The notes under the pieces are model-generated. The model was not told the DNA's origin and searched no databases. It saw only the letters and a list, made by a program, of their open reading frames with translations. Below are positions 20,201 through 34,520 of a stretch of DNA of 39,262 bases, piece after piece (the stretch's first letter is position 1; every line of letters starts with the position of its first letter). This DNA comes from Acanthaster planci (Eukaryota; Echinodermata; Asteroidea; Valvatida; Acanthasteridae), in NCBI RefSeq assembly GCF_001949145.1, contig NW_019091528.1, positions 774,616-813,877 of the forward strand. Reading direction: 5' to 3'. A program made the translations under genes and the position numbers.

Positions 20201-22711
20201 TCTTTTTCAAATTTTGGACGGGATCGGTCACACTAACGCTCCACTACATTACATATACATGTAGTAAAGTGACGACGGTTCTCAAAAATTCCAAAGACTC
20301 ACCAAAAATACCCTTTTCACCACCTACTGGCTTTCTTACATGCCAAAGGAAAACTTTTGGGGCTTGAGTGATATTTCCGATTTCAAAATCTGTCAAAATC
20401 CGACCGCTGTCGCTCGACAATCACACAACACTTGAACTTTTCGACGCCTCCTCCCATTCAAATACAGGTGCCTAGATTTTGCTGGCACAAGAACTCTATG
20501 GAGGAACATGGTCCTCTAACGAAACCGCATGTGAGGTCGGGGCACAAGACGTATTGACCAAGAAACAGTCATTGGTAGCACTCCCAAACATCACGATCAA
20601 CAAGTCTTGTACCCAGACCACGTATAGGCCAGTCATGCATGCCTCTGGGTATAAGCGATCCTGTCCAAAATTCGAAAACAAGGAATACTTACCCCCAAAA
20701 CTGTGGGAGCGGGGCGGATGTCAGACCCCATACCACAGTTCTGGGGGGTAAGGAATAGCCTAGGCCTACCCCAAGAACTGTCCGCTCCTCTCCCACAAAC
20801 CCCACAGAAAAGATCCTTTTTCGCCATAGGCTATGCATGACGTTAAACAGGGCACGAACAGCCATTTTATTCGAGTTGTGTACCCATAGAAATATTGCTT
20901 CTTTTCCCCCAAGAGTTTTATGTAAGATGGCTTACATACCTTTGTTTTAAGTACCAAGGGCCAAAACCATGCCGTTTTAAAAAAAAGGGGCAAATATTTC
21001 CTGATCAGTGTCTGAGAGTCATGCGGTTCACATGTGTACTTGCAAAGACGAGCCGTGACCAAATAGTTGACTACAGCTGCGATCAATACATAAGACATGG
21101 AAATTGGCTGCAGCTGCTTTCCGTACGTGTGTGTGCAAAGTCTTAGCCACGCTGGTTGAAATGGCAGTTGGCTGCGGCGCGCAGGGGGTTACACTGACCA
21201 ATCACAGGGCTTATTATTATTTATTTTATTGTTATTATTTTTGCCCAAAGTGAAGGGAGACAAGCAATAGCCGTTGGGTGCACAAAGCCACTCAACAGAA
21301 AGCGTTCACTGTGCAACATCACGCTCATGTGCACTAGTACCCAACGGCTGTTGCTTGTCCTCCTTCAATTTGGGCATAAATGTGTGACACGCAAGTACAC
21401 ATGTGAACCGCATGAATTTCAGACACTGATCAGGAAATATTTGCACTTTTTTTGAAAATGGCATGGTTTTGGCCCTTTTCTTTCTTGGTACTCAAAACAA
21501 AGGTATGTAAGCATCTTACATAAAACTCTTGGGGGAAATGAAGCAACATTTCTATGGGTACACAACTCGATTGGAATCGCTGTTCGTGTTTCCTACCTCC
21601 ATGGTTAAACGTCATGCATAGCATATGGCGAAAAAGGCTCTTTTCCTGTGGGGTTCGTGGGAGAGGAGCAAACGTCGGACCCCACAATTAGCTGGGGGTA
21701 GCCTAGGCCTTGTACAAGGCCTAAGTACTAACGCTCCACTTAACCCCATTAATGTGGCCTACGGTATGCTGCGCTCCCCTACAGCCACATGCCCATATAC
21801 CGAATTTTATTGACTTTTTCAAGCATTCCGAAATGAAAGCATTTTCCCGATTGGAGTTGGTTGATGTACGCCATACCCTCTCTGCTTCTAAATCAATCCT
21901 TCACTACGTAATCTTACCTCCTACTTTGTGAGAAATTTGCTGCTAATTTTTGAACTTCATACATTCGTCATGTTCGTGCACACTGACGTTGACAGCTCGA
22001 ATCATCATGGCGTCAAGTTTGTGACCCCTGAACCATGACCTCATTTTTTGCAAATACAGCACCAGGAATTCAGATGCGACGGCTAGGTCCTGTTTACCCG
22101 AGCCTAAACTGCTCACTGCCATGACTGCCAGCCCACACATGGGTAAACAGGAACTAGCCGTCGCATCTTAACTCCTGGTGCTATATTTGCATAATATGAG
22201 GTCACGGTTTAGGGGTCACAAACTTGACACCATGATGATTCGAGCTGTCAATGTCGATCAATGTGCACGAACGTATGAAGTTCAAAAATTAGCTGCAAAT
22301 TTCTCGAAAAGTAGGAGGTAAGATTACGTAGTGAAGGATTGATTTAGAAGCGGAGAGGGTATGGCGTACATTGTATCGAGCAACTCCAATCGTGAAAATG
22401 CTTTCATTTCGAAGCACATAAAAAAGTCAACGAAATTCGGTTCATGTATATGGCCCTGGGCATGTGGCTGTACGGAAGCGCAGCGTACTGTAGGCTACAT
22501 TGGGCTAACGCTCCACTAGCACTCAGTTGAGCTGAACTAACCCACAACGGCCACACATTCTCCGTTTTGACGGAGGATCTGGAGGAGTTGCCGTCATATC
22601 AGTCAAAATCTGCTTCGTGCATGAATCATCATCTGCCAAATTTACAGTGTCTGCCTCTTCAAGCAAGTTTTCCTCTCTGATTGAGACTCCTTCCCTCTTC
22701 GACTGCTCCAT
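17129..22711 (-). CDS. DTWD2: DTWD2-like tRNA-uridine aminocarboxypropyltransferase (5 exons, 271 aa)
   Basis: Minus-strand exons 22711-22542, 19512-19327, 17889-17691, 17536-17408 and 17260-17129 join in frame (816 nt; intron phases 2, 2, 0, 0). The DTW family adds the 3-amino-3-carboxypropyl group of S-adenosylmethionine to uridines of the tRNA D-loop. Visible hallmarks are a Cys cluster C53-x2-C56-x6-C63-x-C65, TLVLFPG at 132-138, the D164-G-T-W motif and [13 protein letters not shown] in exon 4. The C-terminal [16 protein letters not shown] also matches DTWD2. Length is slightly below human DTWD2 (298), mostly in the variable N-terminus. The ATG at 22711 has a good context (A at -3, G at +4), and no other in-frame ATG lies between it and the upstream stop. 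It is convergent with the BEN gene and downstream of RPL17. DTWD1 is less likely because the C-terminal blocks fit DTWD2. Confidence 0.93.
17408..17536 (-). CDS. DTWD2: DTWD2 exon 4
   Basis: 43 codons, phase 0-0. Encodes [19 protein letters not shown] and [12 protein letters not shown]. The flanking introns are only 147 and 154 bp. Confidence 0.93.
17691..17889 (-). CDS. DTWD2: DTWD2 exon 3 with DTW motif
   Basis: 199 nt after acceptor ttcctcag. Encodes [17 protein letters not shown] and [16 protein letters not shown], the catalytic DxTW segment. Confidence 0.94.
18171..18360 (+). repeat. Dispersed AGTTCCATAT repeat, copy B
   Basis: Lies in DTWD2 intron 2. It is the copy most similar to A and ends TTATGGAACTCTTT. 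Confidence 0.75.
18778..18979 (+). repeat. Dispersed AGTTCCATAT repeat, copy C
   Basis: Lies in DTWD2 intron 2. It is more diverged, but keeps ATTCCATATGTGGG at the start, GCCATCAGAAAG inside and TATATGGAACTC at the end. A fragment like its first 45 bp recurs at about 19600-19645. Confidence 0.7.
19327..19512 (-). CDS. DTWD2: DTWD2 exon 2
   Basis: 186 nt, acceptor caattag, donor GG|gtaaat. Encodes [17 protein letters not shown] and the conserved [18 protein letters not shown] and RGRRFSE blocks. Another frame here looks vaguely like a THAP finger but is a shadow. Confidence 0.92.
20068..20145. mobile_element. Mini-foldback element with 7-bp target duplication
   Basis: It starts TTACCCCT and ends GGGGGGTAA, with arms carrying TGTGGGGTCCGA/TCGGACCCCACA. 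Flanks ACTGGAA (20061-20067) and ACTAGAA (20146-20152) look like a 7-bp target-site duplication with one change. Confidence 0.75.
20176..20245. repeat. Inverted GTGGAGCGTYAGT pair
   Basis: GTGGAGCGTCAGT and its inverted partner ACTAACGCTCCAC flank about 45 bp. The same 12-mer TAACGCTCCACT recurs at 21729 and 22506, so this is a family of terminal repeats. Confidence 0.55.
20689..20751. mobile_element. Mini-foldback element, second copy of family
   Basis: TTACCCCCAAAACTGTGG pairs with CCACAGTTCTGGGGGGTAA. Flanks GGAATAC and GGAATAG again suggest a 7-bp target duplication with one change. Confidence 0.75.
20767..21700. mobile_element. Long foldback element, 934 bp
   Basis: Arms of about 280 and 310 bp (20767-21048 and 21392-21700) are inverted copies. 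Matching landmarks are CCTGATCAGTGTCTGA/TCAGACACTGATCAGG and TTATGTAAGATG/CATCTTACATAA. Its ends TACCCC...GGGGGTA resemble those of the two small elements nearby. Perfect 9-bp direct repeats GCCTAGGCC at 20758-20766 and 21701-21709 mark the insertion. There is no transposase ORF, so it is non-autonomous. Confidence 0.85.
21242..21376. mobile_element. Foldback nested in the spacer of the 934-bp element
   Basis: TGCCCAAAGTGAAGGGAGAC at the left pairs with its inverted, slightly diverged copy ending TTTGGGCA. GCAATAGCCGTTGGGT pairs with ACCCAACGGCTGTTGC. Confidence 0.8.
21751..22501. mobile_element. Long foldback element, about 751 bp with 340-bp arms
   Basis: Left arm 21751-22095 and right arm about 22140-22501 are near-identical inverted copies. 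Examples are CAGATGCGACGGCTAG/CTAGCCGTCGCATCTT and TCACTACGTAATCTTACCTCC with its inverse. The loop is about 45 bp. Direct copies of CTAACGCTCCACT flank it outside the arms (21728-21740 and 22505-22517). Confidence 0.88.
22542..22711 (-). CDS. DTWD2: DTWD2 exon 1 (start)
   Basis: 56 codons plus GG before donor gttagt. The N-terminus is acidic and low-complexity, then RRMCGRC supplies the first two cysteines. The join to exon 2 restores [13 protein letters not shown], which matches the family. Confidence 0.85.
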
Positions 22712-23515
22712 CTTCTCACGTCTGCACGTACGTACGATATCATCCGCACACTCAAGTCTCACCCTAGAGTCTCCTGGTTTGCCGTTACCAGTTTGGGAGT
22801 AGGGTAGCTGACTAGAGTTTATAACGTGGCGCCCTCAAGTGTTCCAAAAATACATTTCCTTCCTAATCTTGGATGTGGTTTTTTTTACAGCACATTTGTC
22901 TAGGTGTGCACCATCATACATGTACTTTGGGAAAACGGTTGAGAGCCGACTATTCTTCAAATGCCTCATGGAACCTTCCCCCGTGAAATTACTTAAGGCC
23001 CTTTACGTGATTACAACCTCTAGTACAATCGGTTTCCCCAGTATCAAGAAAGTTGGGAGCACTCCCCCAGCTACAATCCTGCTGAACCAAATGAAAGGTA
23101 ATTTTTTGGTCAATTTTCGCCGACTGCATAATGTACTGTTTAAATGTCAAGGACGAAGGCATGTTTGACTATGGGACTTTCCTTTCTCTATCATTATCAC
23201 TCGGACTTGACTAGGAACCATCCAACTCCAATGCTGCCAACTTTTTCAACAAAGGAAATGATTACAAGTTTTTTACAATATAAACAATTTTTGTACCACA
23301 TCACCGCCTGTACTAACAATACAAAACCTGGACAGACCAATCAAAACACAGACTACATCATGCGTTCTTTTTTATACTTTCTGATTTTTATTAACACCAT
23401 TCACCATCAGTCGTCGATGTATGCACAAACACACCCCCCTCTCCTTCTCTAGAGTGCTTTCAAATGTGGTTGTATTGTTTGAATTTAGGCTCTTCCCATT
23501 TGCTACTCCGAGGGT
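22712..23515 (-). promoter_or_regulatory. DTWD2 5' flank and RPL17 3' flank
   Basis: 805 bp separates the RPL17 stop from the DTWD2 ATG. A minus-strand TATAAA (tttata at 22818-22823), about 107 nt upstream of the ATG, could be a core promoter. An RPL17 AATAAA signal lies at 23387-23392, and a nearer variant AATACA at about 23471. A 109-codon plus-strand ORF here has no recognisable domain. Confidence 0.4.
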
Positions 23516-28117
<4,602 letters not shown>

Positions 28118-28914
28118 GTTGCCAACGCCTGAAAAATATCAAGCAAAATTATGGTCAATACAGCCCTACACAGAAACAGCGTGGAAAATGTACTTAGGGC
28201 CGATCAAAATTTGCTGTTTGAGGAAAGATGGTACCTTCGAGCTCGTTGACAAGAGCATTTCCAATTTGAAGGGGAAATTTCTCTTTTCTTCCCACATGTG
28301 AGTAACCCGCATTATCATTACTGGGATCTTACTTAATCCATAGATGGGTGCATTAGACATTTTAAGGACAGTTATAGAGGGTGAATTCGGAGGATTTTGA
28401 CTCAGGGTACGAGCTATTTTGAGTGAAATGAATTAACCCTCCTATGCGGAAGTCACTCTTTGGGTCATTTGGTGAACATCTCAAAGAAGCACAGCTGTGT
28501 TGTGTTGTGCACTACACCAACTGTCCCTCACAGGAATATCAGATTTCACTTTTGTGCTGTCCAACAACTGTGCTTCACTGTTTCATGTGCATCATTGTGC
28601 AGTAAACCAAATGCAGTGAAGAGGACTGCACAAAAGACCCTGGGTCATTTTGTGCTGGCAACCTACTATGTACACACTGAACCTGTGCATGTTTGAGTTC
28701 CATATAGAAACTACATGCTGACCAGTGACTGTGGGCATTGGTGCACATTTGTGCTGTAAAACCAACGGAGGGTTACTGGAAGCTAAAGCTATGGAAGGTA
28801 CACTATACTCGGACCCTACTATTGCTTGACCATGTCCAAATGTTAAACAAAAAAGCAATCTGAAGGGTCCAAGTTACTCGGACTACTACTACTAGTTTAC
28901 GGGCTTTACAGTCA

Positions 28915-29015
28915 CTTCATCCCATTTCCACTTTGCCCCGAGCCACTTCACCCCTAACTACTTCGCCCCATCCCCACATCGCCCCATCCCCACTTCGCTC
29001 CATTTCCACTTTGTC
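28915..29015. repeat. Degenerate tandem repeat CACTTCGCCCCATCC
   Basis: About six imperfect 13-17 bp units of the type CCACTTYGCCCCATCCC run without a break. Confidence 0.65.
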
Positions 29016-29299
29016 GCTGTGCTCCAGTGCGTTACAAGCCTCTTCCAAAAAACGGTCGAGAGAGGAGTTCCACAAACGACATGTAGTTATTATAGTAAAC
29101 TCTACGGCATTCACTAATTGAATATCGACTGTGTTGTCCATATGGTGAATTAATTATGCGTATGTTTGGACTAGTATTGGGTTTATTTCTAATCCTCTTC
29201 AAGTTTATTTCAAAGCGATACAAACAATTCTGTTTACATCATTCTGGTAATCATCCAGACACCTGTGCCCGGGCGATTGGATAAAGCTTAATGCGGTTA

Positions 29300-29470
29300 T
29301 ACTATATACCGCAAAACACCGAAAAATACCGGAAAATACTGAAAAACAACCGGAAAACACCTAAACACAGGAAACCTACTGAAAACACAGGAAAACTACT
29401 GAAACACACTAATTATCAGAAAACAACCTATATACCGGAAAACACTGAAAACCAATAACCAACCAGAAGA
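29300..29470. repeat. Degenerate tandem repeat ACCGGAAAACACTGAAA
   Basis: Repeated A-rich units such as ACCGGAAAATACTGAAA and ACACAGGAAAACTACTGAAA with variable spacing; no coding sense. Confidence 0.6.
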
Positions 29471-31559
29471 CGTTTCTTGAAACACCTACCAACCGCTGGA
29501 AAACGTACAAAACGAAAATTATCAAATGCAGACAACCAAAAAAAGTCACGAAAGCCTAAGAGACAAACGGAAAGCACCTAACAGGTACTGTGAATCACCA
29601 AAGGACGGCCAAAAACCACCTGCCACCTTTTGGGAAGCCCCGAAACATGTGAACTTGTGCTACAAACTTCATGGTAGCCAGCTGGTTTTTGGTGTTTTCA
29701 GATGTTTGGGGTGGCCATATATTGAATGACTTCACTCACGTTGTTCTGGTATTTTCTTGTCTTTTTGCCTTCACCCATTCAATCTCACAGGCTCACCCTC
29801 ACAGTTGCCATCTTTAAAATAAGGTCGTTGAACATTACATCACTTGATCCCTAATCTTCTCAATGGCTGTTCCATGTCAAGACATATGTAATACACGGAC
29901 TGAGCGATAAGATACTACATCATGTACCAATGGGCTCTTCCAAACTTGGGCAGCAGTTGCTTTGGCTGGCTGGCCGCGAGTATACAGAACGCTGCATCCA
30001 ATCAAAACTTGTTCTGTTTGACAACTTGATGACCTCATTCGCCTTATTTGAAATGAGAGATTGTGGCTGCTTGCGGCTGGCATACCAGTTATTGAACAGA
30101 ATATGCATTAAGCTCAGTTCAATGTAGGGAGAATTTAAGTGTCATATATGTAGGCCTACCAGGGAACGTGGTATAGGCCTAGCCTATGTTGTTGTTGATC
30201 TTTTGTGAATTCCTACGACGTACTTTACATATTCATCGCACTTAACCATTCCACGCTCTGCCATATATGAAAAATAATGAAAAAAAAAGTTTTTTCCAAA
30301 AAAGTTCTGGACGCAAATCTAAAACTTTCATTCTCAGTCATGACTAACACAAACATTTTCACGCCTAAATTTGAATTTTCTGGACACTTTAGGGGGCCTA
30401 TATCTCTCAGATGGTATCTGCATGGAAAAATTGGTGACATCCATAGGGAATTCTTTCCCTCTGAGTGAAGGCCTCGGCCAAGAACTTGTTGGCAATTATC
30501 GTACGCATGTATGTACTCTGTGTAACGTGTTTATTTCATTGCAAGCAGGCTCATTCTTTGCCGTTAAAAAAACATGGAAAAAACATGACGTTTACGACGA
30601 AGAAATAAAATACATGAAGACCCCGCCCTTTATAACCAATTCAAATATCACAAAATAGTAAAAAATACTGATGCATCCCAGGATGATTTGGATTTTCTCT
30701 GGGTGCATCGTTCTGTAAAATTCACCTCTACAGTGCAACCGGATCAAAAGGCCGTGTTAAGTTTTTCCTTCGGTGAAGTGGTTCCCGATATCTTGTCATT
30801 CGAAATCATGGGGCCAGAAAGGAACCAGTCTACGAGACAATTCGATAGAGGGCGTTTTTAACTTTTCACTTTTAAAATCCCCAAAACTATATGCAGAAAA
30901 AAAGGGAAAACGGGTGCTGAATTCAGTCTCGGATGGAAAATGGAAAAAAAAAATTGTCTCTCACTGCAGTGATGGGCATATGGTATTGTATTAGCATACT
31001 GCAGAGGGCCTGTGTGTAATACTGAATTGGTTTTCTCTAGTTGCTTTCAATAACAGTTTGTCCGACTGAAAATTAGGGTTGCATTTCAAGGGTTAGTTTC
31101 CCCAGTTAGGGTTCGGTAATTAGGGTTACATCGTGTTTAAATCTGTGTGGGGGGGGGTTGCAGCTGCAAATTTAAGATTATTTCAACCTGTCAACTCTAT
31201 GCTGGCCCTGTTGGTTCAAAGCATCTGAGAATTTCAAGTTTGGTGCTGGCACACGAAACAAGTATCTCAAACATTTTGTTCAGTATAACGTACCCAATGG
31301 CAGTTACCCCCCCCCCCTTCACTCTCTCCATTGACCTTTTATACCGTGCCGATACATAAACATGCTTAGGCTGGTAAGCTAATAAAAGTATTAAAATCCC
31401 AAACTCATTTTACTGCAATAAAAATATTTCTAGAAAATAAAAATACATTCACAAAACAGCTGGGTTACTCAAAGCAGTTCAAACCCGGGTGAGTGCCAGT
31501 ATACAACTTAACAAACATAAGCCATCAAGGTCACCGAGATTGTTTTTGCACTTTCTGGT

Positions 31560-31684
31560 TCACAGTAACGTCACACTTCGGTAGTCTATATAGTTTAACG
31601 CTTTCCCGCGGCCGGCTCGTACTACGAGCGCAATTTTTCTAAGGAAACTACCTAGGCCTACCGTTACATTTTTTGGCCGTCCTG
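31560..31684 (+). promoter_or_regulatory. Promoter-like segment
   Basis: CRE-like TAACGTCAC, a TATA-like TCTATATAG about 20 bp on, then CpG-rich CCCGCGGCCGGCTCG with the perfect dyad GCTCGTACTACGAGC. It immediately precedes a small ORF. Direction is inferred. Confidence 0.35.
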
Positions 31685-31867
31685 ATGGAAAAAAAATGGC
31701 GAGAAAGGCCGAAGAAATCGGTATCTAAAGGACTAGAGCAGTCAGTGGAACCGATTTCAAGAATATTCCGACTAGCAAAATGCATGCACCAGTGTGATAT
31801 CGCGATGAAGCACAAAGGGGAACGGATTCCACGCAACTGGATCGATCTGCTATCTCTACAAAAATAA
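31685..31867 (+). CDS. Small ORF, 60 aa, unknown
   Basis: ATG with G at +4, 60 codons, TAA. The product is basic (starts MEKKWRERPKKS), with one CMHQC motif and no signal or membrane segment. I do not recognise it. It follows a promoter-like stretch; it may be a microprotein, a first exon or chance. Confidence 0.3.
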   Translation: MEKKWRERPKKSVSKGLEQSVEPISRIFRLAKCMHQCDIAMKHKGERIPRNWIDLLSLQK

Positions 31868-33000
31868 AACTAAGGGGAAAAAACGCAAAACTCCTGCAAC
31901 AGTTTATTGGGATTTACATGTACATACTTTTCTGACAAATATTTCGCAAAAATGTCACTCATGGAAGTGTCGATATATTTTATATGTCAGTCCCAGTATA
32001 ATGTTGGGAATCCATCAGTAGGTTTAAATTCAAAAGAGTGAAAACTTTTTGAAATCTTTTCGAGTGAGTATTCACTCCTGCAGTCGGAAACTGGGAACCA
32101 GACTTTTTAGAGTGATATTTTTTCAATCGAAAAGATCGAGTTTTCACTCGAGCTCCGACTGAAGTGATTAATCTGTCAGAGTATTTTAATCTGAATTGAG
32201 AGTGATTTTCACTTTAATCGTCACGTCCCTAGTTTCACTCAGTCGGATTTCGATTTAAAATAAAAATACACAAGTTACAATTTAAAAAAAAATTGCGTTT
32301 ACCAGACCGGGTGCTCTTTAAAATGCTATTGGCAGGCGCTGTTCGGGGGGAGGGGCTTCATATAGGGGGCTCTAGCTACCCAAACCTTTGTGTAACCCCT
32401 CCCAAAAAAGGAAAAAAGAAAAAAAAAACAACAACAGAGCAGTAGCAAAAGTTACAAGGTGATGTCACGTGCAAAGGGTTTAGCCGCCACCCCCGAATAT
32501 TGGCTCTAGAACCGCACCTGGCTATTGGGATAACTACCATAAATCATGGTCATTGCCCAAACAGCATTCAGTCCTGAATTTAACGGAAATCAGCATATTG
32601 TAGCGNTATATGATACTTTTATTTAGTGACTCGTTTGCGTCTCTTGTAGCTATGGGTTGTAAATGGGGTACTTGTTGTAGGCCTGAATAGCTGTTTATTA
32701 TTAATGAAAAGTGCTTTTAAATGAGAAATGATCCAAAAAGGTGCAGATGAGGGCAACGGAATGGATGTGTACTAGTAGTCTTCCCGCCGAACAAAAAATA
32801 TGGCCGTCAATCTCAACAGTCAACTTAATTTTCCCATACAATAATAAACGTTTTCTAGGTCCCAACAAATTATTGTCAAAAGTACCAACAGTGAGGACAT
32901 GCAGCCTCTGCACCCCAATAATTGTGATGTAATTATTGATGTAATTTAAGTTTTATCTAACGACAAAAACGTGTTCTATCTTGAAGGCCAAGGCGCGAGT
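31868..33000. other. Non-coding, degenerate GAGTGAAAACT repeats
   Basis: 32030-32245 holds several direct and inverted copies of GAGTGA/TTTTCACT and CAGTCGGA. The rest is AT-rich, with one N at about 32606. Confidence 0.5.
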
Positions 33001-33039
33001 AGGCGTGCACCGGAAAAAATCGAGGGCGTCACTCACTGT

Positions 33040-33531
33040 GACAGACCGGTAGATGACGTCACCATAAACATAATTTAGTCTGGTCCCGGACTTTCTAAAC
33101 GCTTATAAACCAAAAATTTCATAAGGAACTAGACTGCGTTTTTAGCGACCGCGCCGGGCCACTTGCATATGCGTACGCGTATGCACGATCAAAGTACAGT
33201 ACATGTACAGTACATGCATTGACCGGCAGACCGGCTCACTTGTAGTTCGATTTGCGGTATAAAATATGAAAATATCTACCAGAATAAGCCCTAAATATGT
33301 CAACTGGGTAATTCACAGTTGTCTCTTGATATAAAGTGTAGTACAAAGAAAAAGTACGGAAGTTTAGTTAATCACTGGATCTTGGCCGTCCATTGGCATA
33401 GTTCACGCACTGCTCGACCGACAGCTTAAAACATCGTCCGACATGCTCCAAATGCGTTGATTGGTCAAATTCTTCGATCACGCCAAATCTTACGTCAGGT
33501 GATTGGCCGGTGCGTTTCCAGACACATGGGT
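33040..33531 (+). promoter_or_regulatory. Promoter-like region with CRE and inverted CCAAT boxes
   Basis: A perfect palindromic CRE TGACGTCA is at 33054-33061. ATTGG boxes are at 33392, 33460 and 33502, and a CRE half TACGTCA at about 33491. The near-palindrome GCATATGCGTACGCGTATGC lies at about 33168. A strong donor follows in ATGG|GTAAGT at 33530. Together these suggest a plus-strand first exon ending at 33529, but bidirectional use is possible. Confidence 0.4.
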
Positions 33532-33600
33532 AAGTAGGCTGACCTTGGAGGTATTTTCTAAAGGAAATGGAAATGAGGATATTTTGAGCACCAAACGCAT

Positions 33601-33795
33601 GTGTGGATTTATTTTCTGGGCCAACTAAGGACCGGACCCACTTGTGTACACATGAACGTTACACCTCAGACTGGCATTCTTGGGAAAAACGGGAAGAACA
33701 CATGGCTAGGCACGCCACATGATTGGCAGTTCATTAACAGTGAGAAACAACAGCCAACACAAGTCACAATAGGCCTAATATCTGCTCATGTTGAG
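33601..33795 (+). CDS. Candidate exon, unknown product
   Basis: Open frame of 65 codons ending GAG|gtaaga (phase 0). A classic acceptor tttttcttttttag at 34193 would add 17 codons to a TAA. I do not recognise the peptide, and exon 1 (ending 33529) does not join it in phase as coding sequence. Treat as tentative. Confidence 0.2.
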
Positions 33796-34154
33796 GTAAG
33801 AAATTTGGCATTAGGCCTGGGCCGGAGTTTGGTAGGCCTACTGCCGGTAGGCCCAATACAATCAATAGTACTAGTAGTAGGCCTACCGGTATTTGGCCTG
33901 AAAGCTGAAGTCCCCGCCTCCCAAGTCTGATGGTTGTCACAGTTGCTCAGTCTTTGTGTCACAGTTGCTTAATCTTTGTGCAATAGTGCCAACTTTATTT
34001 TAAGATAAACTAGCCAACAACCTTTTCACTAATTTCATTGCTTTTCTTTCGAAATAATCTGAGATACGGTTGCGGAAGATTGTTTTGAAAAAGAGAAGAT
34101 CATTTAGGACTGTCAGTGCAACCCATTCGTCCAACAAGCATCATGCTGTGAATG

Positions 34155-34520
34155 CTGGTCAACTCATACGCCGACCAACTTTTTCTTTTTTAGGTTGAGA
34201 CTGGTATTTTTAGATTTTGCTTAGAAATCCTTAAAGATTGGTATTAAGTCACTGTAAAAAAGTCCGTAAATTTACAGTGTCTGTAATGGACATTTCCTGT
34301 AAAATTACGGAATTGTTCCGTAATTTGGGGAGTGTGGGTGAAAGTCGGATCTCCGTAATCAGTCAAAGTAGTGACGGGAATTACTAAGGATGTTTCTAAT
34401 AACATTAGTTATACTAGGCGTACGAGTTGGTCGGCGTACGAGTTGGCACACGTACGGCTTGACCAAACTGCACACGAGTTGGTTGGTGTACGAGTTGGGT
34501 GGCCTACAAGTTGACCTGCT
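34155..34520. repeat. Repeat cluster: GGCGTACGAGTTGGT tandem units
   Basis: 34418-34515 has four to six imperfect 15-16 bp units of GGCGTACGAGTTGGT. An inverted unit GTCAACTCATACGCCGACCA is at about 34158. Between them CACTGTAAAAAAGTCCGTAA looks like the end of another short element. Confidence 0.6.

Larger units (their letters stand above)
19513..22541 (-). other. DTWD2 intron 1, packed with inverted repeats
   Basis: This 3.0-kb intron splits the Cys cluster between C56 and C63. Most of it from 20068 on is inverted-repeat elements, annotated separately. The stretch 19513-20060 shows only a short AGTTCCAYAT repeat fragment, and 20246-20680 shows nothing recognisable. Confidence 0.8.
28118..31540. 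other. Upstream of RPL17: non-coding, low-complexity
   Basis: It should hold the RPL17 non-coding first exon and promoter on the minus strand, but no pyrimidine-tract (TOP) start next to a good donor could be fixed. Degenerate tandem repeats are listed separately. The ORFs are short and without recognisable domains. Confidence 0.5.

Noticed and set aside
22839-23168. 109-codon plus-strand ORF between RPL17 and DTWD2
   Set aside because: No recognisable domain, no good start context, and it lies in the DTWD2 5' flank; kept only as a note.
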